From: Natrinema amylolyticum
GTDB taxonomy: Archaea; Halobacteriota; Halobacteria; Halobacteriales; Natrialbaceae
DNA: 64,000 nt
Reading direction: 5' to 3'
Assembly (NCBI RefSeq): GCF_020515625.1
Contig: NZ_JAIWPJ010000002.1
Coordinates: 682,001 to 746,000 of the forward strand
Within the stretch, counting starts at the first letter, position 1. Every line of letters begins with the position of its first letter. A program made the position numbers and the translations under genes. The notes under the pieces are model-generated. The model made no database searches. It had not been told where the DNA came from and saw only the letters and a program-made list of their open reading frames with translations. This document shows, piece after piece, positions 54,620 to 63,389 of this stretch.

Positions 54620-54717
54620 CTGAACAGTGGTTTCCGAATCAGAAACTTATTTTGACTCTGAGAGACTGTATCCAATTGGATACGAAACCGTTATCAGTCA
54701 TACGACCCACTGTTCAG
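54620..54717 (+). promoter_or_regulatory. sufC: suf operon promoter with nested palindromes
   Basis: CTGAACAGTGG (54620-54630) and CCACTGTTCAG (54707-54717) are a perfect 11-bp inverted repeat. Inside lies an A/T element (CTTATTTTG at 54646-54654) that suits a TATA box. About 20 nt after it lies a perfect 16-bp palindrome GTATCCAATTGGATAC (54668-54683), where transcription would begin. A repressor bound at the palindrome would block initiation. The sufC start is at 54731. The site is outside the known motifs I can recall, so the regulator is unknown; the DtxR-type gene 4 kb downstream is one candidate. Confidence 0.55.
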
Positions 54718-54730
54718 ACGACAGAATACT

Positions 54731-55642
54731 ATGGCACGCCTCGAACTAACCAATCTGCATGCGGAAGTGGCGGAGGGCGACGAGACCATCCTCGAGGGCG
54801 TCAACCTCGAGGTCCAGTCGGGCGAGATCCACGCCCTGATGGGACCGAACGGCTCCGGGAAGTCGACGACCGCGAAGGTCATCGCCGGCCACCCGGCCTA
54901 CGAGGTCACCGAGGGCGAGGTCCTCCTCCACTTAGAGGAGGGCGAGTTCGGTGAGGACATCGATATCGACGAGGATCTGCGTACCTGGAACCTCCTCGAC
55001 CTCGAGCCCAACGAACGCGCCGCGCTCGGCATCTTCCTCGGTTTCCAGTATCCCGCCGAGATCGAGGGCGTCACGATGACGAACTTCCTCCGAACGGCGC
55101 TGAACGCCAAGATCGAGGAGCGCGAGGAGCTCTTCGAGGACGAGGAAGAGGAGGCCGACGAAGCGGAGGAAGACGAAGGCTTCGAGAACTCGCCGATGGA
55201 AGGCCCCGCGGACGAGGGCGAGGTCGGCGTCGCCGAGTTCCAAGGGATCCTCCAGGAGAAGATGGAGCAGCTGGAGATGGACGAGAAGTTCGCCCAGCGC
55301 TACCTCAACGCCGGCTTCTCCGGCGGGGAGAAGAAGCAGAACGAAGTACTGCAGGCCGCCATCCTCGAGCCCTCGATCGCCGTCCTCGACGAGATCGACT
55401 CCGGGCTCGACATCGACCGACTGCAGGACGTGTCGAACGGGATCAACGCGCTGCGCGACGAGCAGGGCACCGGGATCCTCCAGATCACCCACTACCAGCG
55501 CATCCTCGACTACGTCGAGCCCGATCACGTCCACGTGATGCTCGACGGCCAGATCGCCAAGAGCGGCGGTCCCGAGCTCGCCGAGAAGCTCGAGGACAAG
55601 GGGTACGACTGGGTCCGCGAAGAAGTCTACGGCACCGCGTAA
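54731..55642 (+). CDS. sufC: Fe-S cluster assembly ATPase SufC
   Basis: This 303-residue ATPase drives the SufBCD scaffold. Walker A is G-P-N-G-S-G-K-S-T (38-46), the signature F-S-G-G-E-K-K-Q-N is near residue 196, and Walker B with the D-loop is I-A-V-L-D-E-I-D-S-G-L-D near 216. An acidic insertion of about 40 residues (130-170, many Glu and Asp), absent from bacterial SufC, is a halophilic addition. It is the first gene of sufC-sufB-sufD. Confidence 0.95.
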   Translation: MARLELTNLHAEVAEGDETILEGVNLEVQSGEIHALMGPNGSGKSTTAKVIAGHPAYEVTEGEVLLHLEEGEFGEDIDIDEDLRTWNLLDLEPNERAALGIFLGFQYPAEIEGVTMTNFLRTALNAKIEEREELFEDEEEEADEAEEDEGFENSPMEGPADEGEVGVAEFQGILQEKMEQLEMDEKFAQRYLNAGFSGGEKKQNEVLQAAILEPSIAVLDEIDSGLDIDRLQDVSNGINALRDEQGTGILQITHYQRILDYVEPDHVHVMLDGQIAKSGGPELAEKLEDKGYDWVREEVYGTA

Positions 55643-55701
55643 CCGGATTCAGCTAGAACAACCGTAATAACGCTACAGCCGTAAACACAACTACATCAAT
55701 C

Positions 55702-57132
55702 ATGAGTTCCGATCAAGACCACCTACAAGAGACAGATACTGAAGCCCGGTTCGAGTTCAAGAAGGAGGAGAACTCCGCCGTCCGATCCGGCAAGGGCCTG
55801 ACCGAAGAGGTCATCCGAATGATCTCCGACGACAAGGACGAGCCCGACTGGATGCTCGAGCGGCGTCTCCGCGCGCTCGAGCAGTATCACAACATGCCGA
55901 TGCCGTCCGACTGGCCCGGCATGCCCGACCTCTCCGAACTGGACGTCGAGGAGATCATTCCGTACATCCGACCGGACGTCGACAAGCGCGAAGGCGTCGA
56001 CGACTGGACGGAGCTGCCCGACGAGATCCAGGACACGTTCGACAAGCTCGGCATCCCGGAAGCGGAGAAGAACGCCCTCTCGGGCGTCGGTGCCCAGTAC
56101 GAGTCCGAGGTCGTCTACCAGAACATGCAGGAGCAGTGGGAGGAGAAAGGCGTCATCTTCTGTAACATGGATGAGGCCGTCCGCGAACACCCCGAGCTCG
56201 TCAAAGAGCACTTCATGACGACCTGCGTGCCGCCGAGCGACAACAAGTTCGCCGCGCTGCACGGGGCCGTCTGGTCCGGTGGGTCGTTCGTCTACGTTCC
56301 GGAAGACGTCACCGTCGAGATGCCCGTTCAGGCCTACTTCCGGATGAACTCGGAAGGGATGGGCCAGTTCGAGCACACGCTCATCATCGCCGAGGAAGGG
56401 TCGGAAGTCCACTACATCGAGGGCTGTTCCGCACCCAAGTACGGCACCCACAACCTCCACTCCGGCGGTGTCGAAGTCTTCGTCGGCGAAGACGCCCACG
56501 TTCAGTACTCGACCGTCCAGAACTGGTCGAAGAACACGTTCAACCTGAACACCAAGCGCGCCATCTGCGAGGAGAACGGCACGATGGAGTGGGTCTCGGG
56601 CAGTATGGGCTCGAAAGTGACCATGCTCTACCCGTGTACGATCCTCAAGGGTCGCGGCTCGACTGACACCCACATCACCATCGCCCTGGCGGGCGAGGGC
56701 CAGGACATCGACACCGGTGCGAAGGTCTACCACAACGCGCCCGATACGAGTTCGACCATCGAGTCCAAGTCGATCGCCAAGGACGGCGGCCGTACCAACT
56801 ACCGCGGCCTCGTCCACATCGCCGACGGTGCCGAGGGTTCGAGCACCGCCGTCGAGTGTGACGCGCTGATGTTCGACAACGAGTCCACGTCGGACACCAT
56901 GCCGTACATGGAAATCGAGGAGTCGAAGGTCGACGTCGCTCACGAGGCGACCGTCGGCAAGATCGGCGACGAGGACATCTTCTACCTCCAGTCGCGCGGA
57001 CTGGACGACGACGACGCCAAGAAGATGATCGTCGCCGGCTTCATCGAGCCGATCACGGAGGAACTGCCGATCGAGTACGCGGTCGAACTCAACCGCCTCA
57101 TCGAACTCGAGATGGAGGGGAGCCTCGGATAA
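55702..57132 (+). CDS. sufB: Fe-S cluster assembly scaffold SufB
   Basis: This 476-residue scaffold protein assembles Fe-S clusters with SufC and SufD. Characteristic blocks are P-P-S-D-N-K-F-A-A-L-H near residue 177, V-H-Y-I-E-G-C-S-A-P near 234 (with a conserved Cys), and the C-terminal beta-helix with I-F-Y-L-Q-S-R-G-L near 430. Spacing of 59 nt from sufC and 1 nt to sufD indicates one operon. Full length. Confidence 0.95.
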   Translation: MSSDQDHLQETDTEARFEFKKEENSAVRSGKGLTEEVIRMISDDKDEPDWMLERRLRALEQYHNMPMPSDWPGMPDLSELDVEEIIPYIRPDVDKREGVDDWTELPDEIQDTFDKLGIPEAEKNALSGVGAQYESEVVYQNMQEQWEEKGVIFCNMDEAVREHPELVKEHFMTTCVPPSDNKFAALHGAVWSGGSFVYVPEDVTVEMPVQAYFRMNSEGMGQFEHTLIIAEEGSEVHYIEGCSAPKYGTHNLHSGGVEVFVGEDAHVQYSTVQNWSKNTFNLNTKRAICEENGTMEWVSGSMGSKVTMLYPCTILKGRGSTDTHITIALAGEGQDIDTGAKVYHNAPDTSSTIESKSIAKDGGRTNYRGLVHIADGAEGSSTAVECDALMFDNESTSDTMPYMEIEESKVDVAHEATVGKIGDEDIFYLQSRGLDDDDAKKMIVAGFIEPITEELPIEYAVELNRLIELEMEGSLG

Positions 57133-57133
57133 T

Positions 57134-58354
57134 ATGAGCGCAGGAACACAGGTACACGCCAATCTGACCGAAGAACAGGTACGCGAAATCAGCGGCGACC
57201 TCGACGAGCCCGAGTGGCTCCTCGAGACCCGTCTCGAGGCCCTCGAAGCACTCGAGGAGCTCGACATGCCGGACGTCATCCGGACGCCGGGTCGGGACTG
57301 GACGAACCTCCACGACCTGGACTTCGAGTCCCTCGTGGACCCGCTGAACGCGGCCGAGGACAAGGACCAGGTTGGTCCTGAGGAGGCCGAGGTCCTATCC
57401 TGGAGCGACGCCGTCCAGGAGCACGAGGATCTCCTGAAGGAGCACTTCGGCAGCATCGTCGACCCGAAGGAGAACTACCTGACGGCACTCTCGACCGCCC
57501 TCTTCAGTACCGGGACGGTCATCTACGTGCCCGAAGGCGTCGACGCCGAGGACGTCGCCATCCGAACCGAGCAGAACTCCCGCTCGCTGTTCAATTACAC
57601 GCTCGTCGTCACCGAAGAGTCCTCTTCGGTCACGATCCTCGAGCGCCAATCGACCGGCGCAGAACAGGACGAGCAGTACTACAGCGGCGTCGTCGAAGTC
57701 GCCGCCGGCGAGAACAGCTACGTGCAGTACGGCAGCCTCCAGAACCTCTCGGAGGAGGCCTACAACTTCACCGTCAAGCGCGGCGTCACCGACACCTACG
57801 CCACGATCGACTGGATCGAGGGCAACCTCGGCACGCAGCTGACCAAGACCGAGGTCTCGACGGAGCTTCGCGGCGACTCTTCGGAGACGCAGATCGTCGG
57901 GGCCTTCTACGGCCACAACGATCAGCACTTCGACCTCGATGCGAAGGTCTGGCATCGTGCGGAGCACACGACTGCAGACCTGATCACCCGCGGCGTCATC
58001 GACGACATCTCCCGCTCGGTCTACGAGGGCGTCCAGGACGTCGGTGCCGACGCCTGGGACACGAGTTCGTACCAGCGCGAGAATACGCTGATGCTAAGCG
58101 ACGAGAGCGAGGCTGACGCCTCTCCCCAGCTGATCATCAACAACCACGACACCGAGGCCAGCCACTCCGCGACGGTCGGCCAGATCGACGAGGAGGACCT
58201 GTTCTACATGACCTCCCGCGGTGTCGACCCGCGCTCCGCCCGCAACATGCTCGTCGAGGGCTTCTTCGTCCCGGTCCTCGAGGAGATCGACGTCGACGAG
58301 CTCCGCGACGATCTCTCGGAGCTGATCGGTGCGCGTCTGCGCCAGCGAGAGTAA
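57134..58354 (+). CDS. sufD: Fe-S cluster assembly protein SufD
   Basis: This 406-residue protein is the SufD partner of SufB, a beta-helix protein of the same superfamily but without the catalytic cysteine. It has S-R-S-L-F-N-Y-T-L near residue 155, T-V-K-R-G-V-T near 214 and L-F-Y-M-T-S-R-G-V near 356. No sufS or sufU follows; the cysteine desulfurase must be elsewhere. It begins 1 nt after sufB. Confidence 0.94.
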   Translation: MSAGTQVHANLTEEQVREISGDLDEPEWLLETRLEALEALEELDMPDVIRTPGRDWTNLHDLDFESLVDPLNAAEDKDQVGPEEAEVLSWSDAVQEHEDLLKEHFGSIVDPKENYLTALSTALFSTGTVIYVPEGVDAEDVAIRTEQNSRSLFNYTLVVTEESSSVTILERQSTGAEQDEQYYSGVVEVAAGENSYVQYGSLQNLSEEAYNFTVKRGVTDTYATIDWIEGNLGTQLTKTEVSTELRGDSSETQIVGAFYGHNDQHFDLDAKVWHRAEHTTADLITRGVIDDISRSVYEGVQDVGADAWDTSSYQRENTLMLSDESEADASPQLIINNHDTEASHSATVGQIDEEDLFYMTSRGVDPRSARNMLVEGFFVPVLEEIDVDELRDDLSELIGARLRQRE

Positions 58355-58462
58355 CCACCGTCGCCCCGATTCGTTTCGATTTGCGTTCTCCCCCTTTCGG
58401 CTGCCCGTTTTCACCGCCCGCGCTCCGAGACGACTAAGTAACAGCGGCTCCCTTGTCGAACC

Positions 58463-58957
58463 ATGAGTCTGGGACAGCGTGTCTCGAGCGACCACCAGCT
58501 GACCCGATTGCTGCAGATCGGGGTCGTGCTGGAGGAACTCGTCGAGTCACGCGCCGCCCACCACATCGAGTCCCTGCCCCCCGAAGAGCGGGCGGAATTC
58601 GACGAGGAGGTGGAAGAGTTGCTCGCGGAGGCCGCGACGGAGTCGGCCGAGCACCGCGAGCGACTCGAGGCGCTGATCGACGATCTCGAGGCGGAAACGG
58701 TCGGATACGAGGAGATCAATGCACTGGTCGACGCACAGTACGGTCCCCCGGAGGACACGGACGGTGTCCTCTACGATCAGTTGGCCAACGAGGAGACGGC
58801 CTACAAGTTCTACGACGACCTCATCGAAGCGATCGAGGCCTCCGACGCCGAGTTCGCGGTCGACCGCGACCGGCTGCTCGAGACGCTGTACGCCATCCGC
58901 GAGGAGGAAAAAGAGGGCGTCGAAGAAGTGACCGAGATCATGGAGCACAGAGCATGA
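58463..58957 (+). CDS. ferritin-like/rubrerythrin-family protein
   Basis: This 164-residue helical protein has glutamate-rich helices. E-L-V-E-S-R-A-A-H-H-I-E near residue 28, E-S-A-E-H-R-E-R-L near 58, E-E-T-A-Y-K-F-Y-D-D near 110 and R-E-E-E-K-E-G-V near 147 look like a ferritin-like di-iron bundle. Such proteins store iron or scavenge peroxide. It sits between sufD and a DtxR-type regulator in the same orientation, supporting an iron-linked role. Confidence 0.72.
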   Translation: MSLGQRVSSDHQLTRLLQIGVVLEELVESRAAHHIESLPPEERAEFDEEVEELLAEAATESAEHRERLEALIDDLEAETVGYEEINALVDAQYGPPEDTDGVLYDQLANEETAYKFYDDLIEAIEASDAEFAVDRDRLLETLYAIREEEKEGVEEVTEIMEHRA

Positions 58958-59093
58958 TTGGGACGACGAGCGCGCCACGAACGGCGGCCGTCAGCGCCGC
59001 TGAGATGCCGTCCGCGACGCGCATCGATCCCCGAGTTCGGTTATACCCACGAACGACTGACGCGACGCGCACTACTACTGACGGAGGGACGCT

Positions 59094-59528
59094 ATGAACA
59101 CTGCCGATCAATATCTCAAGGCGATCTACCTGGCACAGCGTATCGAGGACGGTCCCGCATCGACCGGGACGCTCGCGGACCTGCTCGAGGTGAGTCCGGC
59201 CAGCGTCAACGAGATGATCGGGAAACTCGAGGAGCGCGAACTCGTCGACCACGAGAAGTACAAGGGGGCCAGCCTGACCGACGAGGGGCTCGAACGCGCC
59301 CACAATGCCCTCCAGACCTACTGTATCATCGAGCGATTCCTCGCGAACGTCCTCGAGGTCGAGGAGTTTCGCGATGAGGCCCACGCCTTGGAGAGCGTTA
59401 TCGACGATACGGTCGCGGAGCGCCTCGATACGATCATCGACCGACCCGACCAGTGCCCCGACTGTTTCGACGCCGAGCAGGACTGCTGTGAACTGCTCGA
59501 GCTCGAGGCCAGCGGGCGGGCGGACTGA
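59094..59528 (+). CDS. metal-dependent regulator, DtxR/MntR family
   Basis: This 144-residue protein starts with the N-terminal winged helix of the DtxR family (M-N-T-A-D-Q-Y-L-K-A-I-Y-L with the metal ligand Asp, then V-S-P-A-S-V-N-E-M-I-G-K-L). A dimerisation and metal domain follows with E-E-F-R-D-E-A-H-A-L-E. The tail has cysteines C-P-D-C then D-C-C-E, beyond the standard ligands. It probably senses iron or manganese and represses uptake or suf genes. It starts 136 nt after the ferritin-like gene. Confidence 0.88.
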   Translation: MNTADQYLKAIYLAQRIEDGPASTGTLADLLEVSPASVNEMIGKLEERELVDHEKYKGASLTDEGLERAHNALQTYCIIERFLANVLEVEEFRDEAHALESVIDDTVAERLDTIIDRPDQCPDCFDAEQDCCELLELEASGRAD

Positions 59529-59967
59529 ATTCCCCGTTTCTCGCGTCACATCGGAGCGTTTGCGGACTCGGTTTGCGTACTCATTGTGTTCGACCAACGG
59601 GGCGGACGGGAAGCCGTGAATCGCTTACTCCATGGTTGCTTCCAGAGCGATCGCCCTCGACGGATCCGCCGCTCATCGGGTCGTGTACCGGAGGCGTTTT
59701 ATAGTGCGAGAAGAGACGAATGGGTAGACGGCACGGTCAGACAGTTACCTTTCAGCACGCGTGGTTTCCACGGGTGTGTTCACCTGACTGACCTACCCCG
59801 TCACTTCAACACTCTCGAGCGGTTGCTATCGCGGTTTCTGGGAGACGTCGACGGAGAGAGACACACTTCCTGCAGCACTACGTCGAGACTGGCCAGTGAA
59901 CTATATTGGAGGGTACCATCGATGACCGTCCCGCTCTTCGCCGCCGTCACGCCTCTTCAGACGCGCT
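59529..59967 (+). other. 439-base gap with a lone promoter-like element
   Basis: No supportable gene is seen here. TTTTATA at 59697-59703 has the look of a TATA box. Starting at 59720, 17 nt after it, is an ATG that opens a frame of only 23 codons (MGRRHGQTVTFQHAW). The region is less GC-rich than flanking genes. It might give a small RNA or tiny peptide, or be an empty spacer between the regulator and the phospholipase-D-like gene that converges on it. Confidence 0.35.
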
Positions 59968-61800
59968 TCAGGTGTGATCGGCTGCGTCCCGATCGCCGAA
60001 CCGGACGTATCGTCGGCCGACGATCGCAGCGGCCGCGAGAGCGACGATGACCGCGACACCGAGGCCGACCGGGAACGACTGCGAGCCGCCCGCCCAGTCC
60101 GCTTCGAACACGTCGGCGTAGTAGTTCGCGGCCGCCTCGCCGTGGAGCGCGACGAGCACCTCGCGGTTGTTCTCGAGCGAGTTCGAATTCCAGTTCGCAC
60201 TGCCCACGATCGCCGTTTCCCGATCGATCACCACGCCCTTGGCGTGAATCTTCGCGAACCGATCGGTGTCCTCGACGAGGCGGACCTCGAGCGAGAGGTC
60301 CTCCCGATCGGCGATCCGCTCGAGGTCGGCGACCAGCGCCTCGTTTCCGTCGGCGTTGTACCACGTCGAACCGAGCAGGAGTTTGACGTCGACGCCGCGG
60401 CGGGCCGCCTCGAGGGTCGACTCGAGCAGCGAGACGTCGGCGGCGACGCTGGGCTGGACGACGAGGATTTCGTCGTCGGCCGCGGCCAGTAGCTCCCGCA
60501 TCCGGAGGTCGGCGTTGTCCGGTGCGATCAGGAGTTCGGCCGACTCGACGGGCACCGTCGCCGGCTCGTGGTTCGTCGGATACTCGGACCCAGAGTCGGG
60601 CGAGACGCCCCGATTCTCGTCCTCGACGAACGAGGCGTTCGCGCGGTATGCCGCCCCGGTCGTCGTGTCCCGCCCCTCGAAGTCGGCTCGGAAAACCGTC
60701 GCGAGATCGGCCGCGAGCGCCTCGTTCTCGAGGCGGACGCCCCAGCCGCGGCTGCTCTCGCCGCCGACGCCCGCGGGCTTCCAGTTCTCGGTCGTGACCA
60801 GCACGCGGTCGTCGGCGACGGCGTATTTCGGGTGATGATACCGATAGCGCGCGTTCTCGCCGCCGATGACCCGAACATCGACGCCGCCCGCCTCGAGCGT
60901 CTCGAGGACGGCCTCGGTCGGTGCCGGCGTGCCGCCGACCGGGCTCGCCTCGAGGAGGACTGCGACGTCGACGCCGCGCTCGGACGCATCAACGAGGGCG
61001 GCGGCGATCGCGTCGGAAGTGACGGTGTAGCCCGCCAGCAGCAGGCGGTCGTCGGCGTTTCGGATCGTCTCTCGCGGAACCTCGGGACCGTCGGGGAGGA
61101 CGAACGCCGTCGCCTCGTCGACCGCAGTACTCGAGACGGGGAGACAGGTCGCGCCAGTGGGCCACCACTGGCCGCCGGTATCGTCGTTGTCGCTGTTCCT
61201 TCCGTTGTCGCCATTCGCTCCGTTCTCACCATCGGTAGCCGGGTCCGTCCGATACCATCGCTCCGCCGTCGGTGCGCGGTCGTAGGACACCGAATCGATC
61301 CCGGTCGTCGCGTTCCGAAGGCGGAGGTCGTCACCGTCGTTCGCGAGCTGGAGACGGCCCTCGAGTGCGAGGACCGGTCTCTCGGTCATCGTCGCCGCGA
61401 CGTTCGGCGCGGTACTCAGTGCGACGCGTCCCGAAACCGTCTCGTTCGGGAGGCGTGCCGTCGTGTGGCCGTCGGTGAGCGTGACGTTCTCGAGTCGGGT
61501 TTCGGGCGGCGTCTCGAGGACGACGAACTCGCCGCCGTCGCCGTCGGTCGCGGGATTCGGGGCGAGGCCGACGATCCGCGGTTGGGTCGGGACATCACTG
61601 CCGGTGTTTCCACTCGTGTCGGCCGCTCGAGGTGGACAGGCGAGGGCGGTCGCGTTGGCGTCCAGGTCGGCAGGTGCTCGAGCGGCGGGCCGATCGGTCA
61701 CTGCCGTTCCGTTGGCGATCGGAAAGCCCCCGAGCATCGTCGCGCTGACGACGAGACCACAGCCGAACGCGGCGACGAGGACGGCTCGCCGAGTATTCAT
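59968..61800 (-). CDS. phospholipase-D-like surface protein
   Basis: This 610-residue protein has a signal-type N-terminus (M-N-T-R-R-A-V-L-V-A-A-F-G-C-G-L), a lamin-tail-like domain (about 80-160), and two HKD catalytic motifs. These are H-P-K-Y-A-V-A-D near residue 323 and H-A-K-G-V-V-I-D near 519, each followed by the downstream N-W pair of phospholipase-D enzymes. A C-terminal membrane helix and basic R-R-Y-V-R tail end it. It is probably anchored outside the cell and cleaves a phosphodiester, either lipid or DNA. I chose the ATG at 61800 since homology-type sequence begins there. Confidence 0.85.
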   Translation of the reverse strand: MNTRRAVLVAAFGCGLVVSATMLGGFPIANGTAVTDRPAARAPADLDANATALACPPRAADTSGNTGSDVPTQPRIVGLAPNPATDGDGGEFVVLETPPETRLENVTLTDGHTTARLPNETVSGRVALSTAPNVAATMTERPVLALEGRLQLANDGDDLRLRNATTGIDSVSYDRAPTAERWYRTDPATDGENGANGDNGRNSDNDDTGGQWWPTGATCLPVSSTAVDEATAFVLPDGPEVPRETIRNADDRLLLAGYTVTSDAIAAALVDASERGVDVAVLLEASPVGGTPAPTEAVLETLEAGGVDVRVIGGENARYRYHHPKYAVADDRVLVTTENWKPAGVGGESSRGWGVRLENEALAADLATVFRADFEGRDTTTGAAYRANASFVEDENRGVSPDSGSEYPTNHEPATVPVESAELLIAPDNADLRMRELLAAADDEILVVQPSVAADVSLLESTLEAARRGVDVKLLLGSTWYNADGNEALVADLERIADREDLSLEVRLVEDTDRFAKIHAKGVVIDRETAIVGSANWNSNSLENNREVLVALHGEAAANYYADVFEADWAGGSQSFPVGLGVAVIVALAAAAIVGRRYVRFGDRDAADHT

Positions 61801-61979
61801 CGCTCCGTCTGGCCGCCTTTCCGTACTTAAAATATCGGAACCGGTCGGTCGGGCGTTCCGACGATACGGAACGTGTGCTGCACACACTGGAAGCGAGGGA
61901 TCTCACCCCGTCACCGACCGTATCGCTCTCGTCGTCCGAGCGGAAAATACTCGCGAGAACGGATCCCTGACCGCAATCC

Positions 61980-63323
61980 TCAGGCCGCGGGCTCGAGATC
62001 CACGCTCTCGGCCTCGGCCTGGACGAGGTAGGCGCGGTCGTCGTCGTAGTCGGCGACGATCTCGAGGGCCTCCTGCGTGCCGATGCGGTTGAGCGCCCAC
62101 GCGGCGCTGGCGCGAACGCGGTCGGCGTCGTCGTTCTCGAGGACGTCCGCGAGCGGCTCGATGGCGCGGGTGTCCCCGATGAGGCCGAGCGCGCGGGCGG
62201 CCCAGCTACGGACGTCGGCCTCGTCGGCGACGAGTTGCTGGGCGATCGGTTCAACCGCGTCCGCGGTACCGATTTCGCCGAGTGCCCGGAACGCGGGCTG
62301 CTGGAGGTTCGGGTTGGAATCGACGTAATCGACCAGCGTGTCGACGACCTCCTCGTCGTCGACGCCGATTTTGCCGAGGATCCGCATGGCGGCCTGATCG
62401 CGGCGGTTGGCCTTCTGGAGCATCGGATCGATGGCCTCCTCTGGGCCCATCCGCTCTAAGGCCTCCATGCAGTGGTCCTCCATGAAATCGGAGTCGAAGG
62501 TCTCGAGCGCGAGCAGGATCTGGTCGACGTTGCCCTGCTTCTCGTGGACCTTGAGCGCGTGCCACTCCGGCGGGAAGTCCTTGACGTGGTCGAGCACGTC
62601 GTAGTAACCCTCGCGGCGGAGCTGTTCGCGGATCTCGAGGTCCGTCCACTCGGTCGCGTCGTCGATCTCGCTCTGGAGGTCGTCGGTCGCCTCGAGCAGG
62701 CCGGCGATGGTCTCGGCGTCGTCGTCCGCGTCGAGGTCGGCGTCCGCGACGGCGTCGGCCGCGTCGTCGAGGGTCGCATCGAGTTGCTCGTCGACCTCGT
62801 CACCCTCGTCGACCAGCGCGACGGACGTTCCGAGTAGACCGTTGAGTTCGTCGAGGAAGCCGTCGATCGCCTCGATCAGTTCGGCGTTGCCCTCCTCGGT
62901 CCAGCGGGTGCTCGTGATCGTCCCGCTCGCGTCGTCGATCTCGCTCACGACGTCCTCGCCGTAGGGGCCGCGCTGGTCCTCCAGATCGGACTCCAGATCC
63001 GAGAGATCGCTCTCTATCTCGTCGTACTCCTCCTGGAGTTCCTCTTCGGGGGCGGGTTCCTCGTCTTCTTCGTCCTCGTCGTCGGTTTCGGGCGGCTCCG
63101 GCACCTCGACGCTCTCGAGTTCGGTCCGGAACGACTCGAGATCGGCCTCGACGACGTCCAGGTCGTCTTCGGTCTCGGCGGCCGCGAGGGTCGAGTCGAG
63201 CTCCTCGAGGTCGGCTGCCAGGGCCTCGAGTCGCTCACGGACGGCCTCGAGGTCGACGGACTCCGTCTCGTCCGCTTCCTCTTCGGCGGCCGCGTCGTCA
63301 CCGTTCGCCTCGTCCTCGCTCAT
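61980..63323 (-). CDS. HEAT-repeat protein
   Basis: This 447-residue acidic protein has a coiled-coil N-terminal half, mostly Glu, Asp and Leu, and a C-terminal half of HEAT/PBS-lyase repeats (about 260-440). The repeats carry the pattern A-L-x-x-I-G and A-A-x-A-L-x-x-I-G. Probably a protein-protein interaction scaffold. Its start is 66 nt downstream of the stop of the CDP-alcohol phosphatidyltransferase gene on the same strand, so the two could be co-transcribed. The function is unknown. Confidence 0.8.
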   Translation of the reverse strand: MSEDEANGDDAAAEEEADETESVDLEAVRERLEALAADLEELDSTLAAAETEDDLDVVEADLESFRTELESVEVPEPPETDDEDEEDEEPAPEEELQEEYDEIESDLSDLESDLEDQRGPYGEDVVSEIDDASGTITSTRWTEEGNAELIEAIDGFLDELNGLLGTSVALVDEGDEVDEQLDATLDDAADAVADADLDADDDAETIAGLLEATDDLQSEIDDATEWTDLEIREQLRREGYYDVLDHVKDFPPEWHALKVHEKQGNVDQILLALETFDSDFMEDHCMEALERMGPEEAIDPMLQKANRRDQAAMRILGKIGVDDEEVVDTLVDYVDSNPNLQQPAFRALGEIGTADAVEPIAQQLVADEADVRSWAARALGLIGDTRAIEPLADVLENDDADRVRASAAWALNRIGTQEALEIVADYDDDRAYLVQAEAESVDLEPAA

Positions 63324-63389
63324 GGTCCCACCTCGGGACGACGCCGACGCGTGACAGTGTACATACTCTACGGTCGTGTCAGCACGGCC

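Noticed and set aside
59586-60050. 154-codon plus-strand frame after the DtxR-type gene
   Set aside because: It overlaps the 3' end of the phospholipase-D-like gene on the other strand, starts with GTG, lacks recognisable motifs and has poor third-position GC bias.
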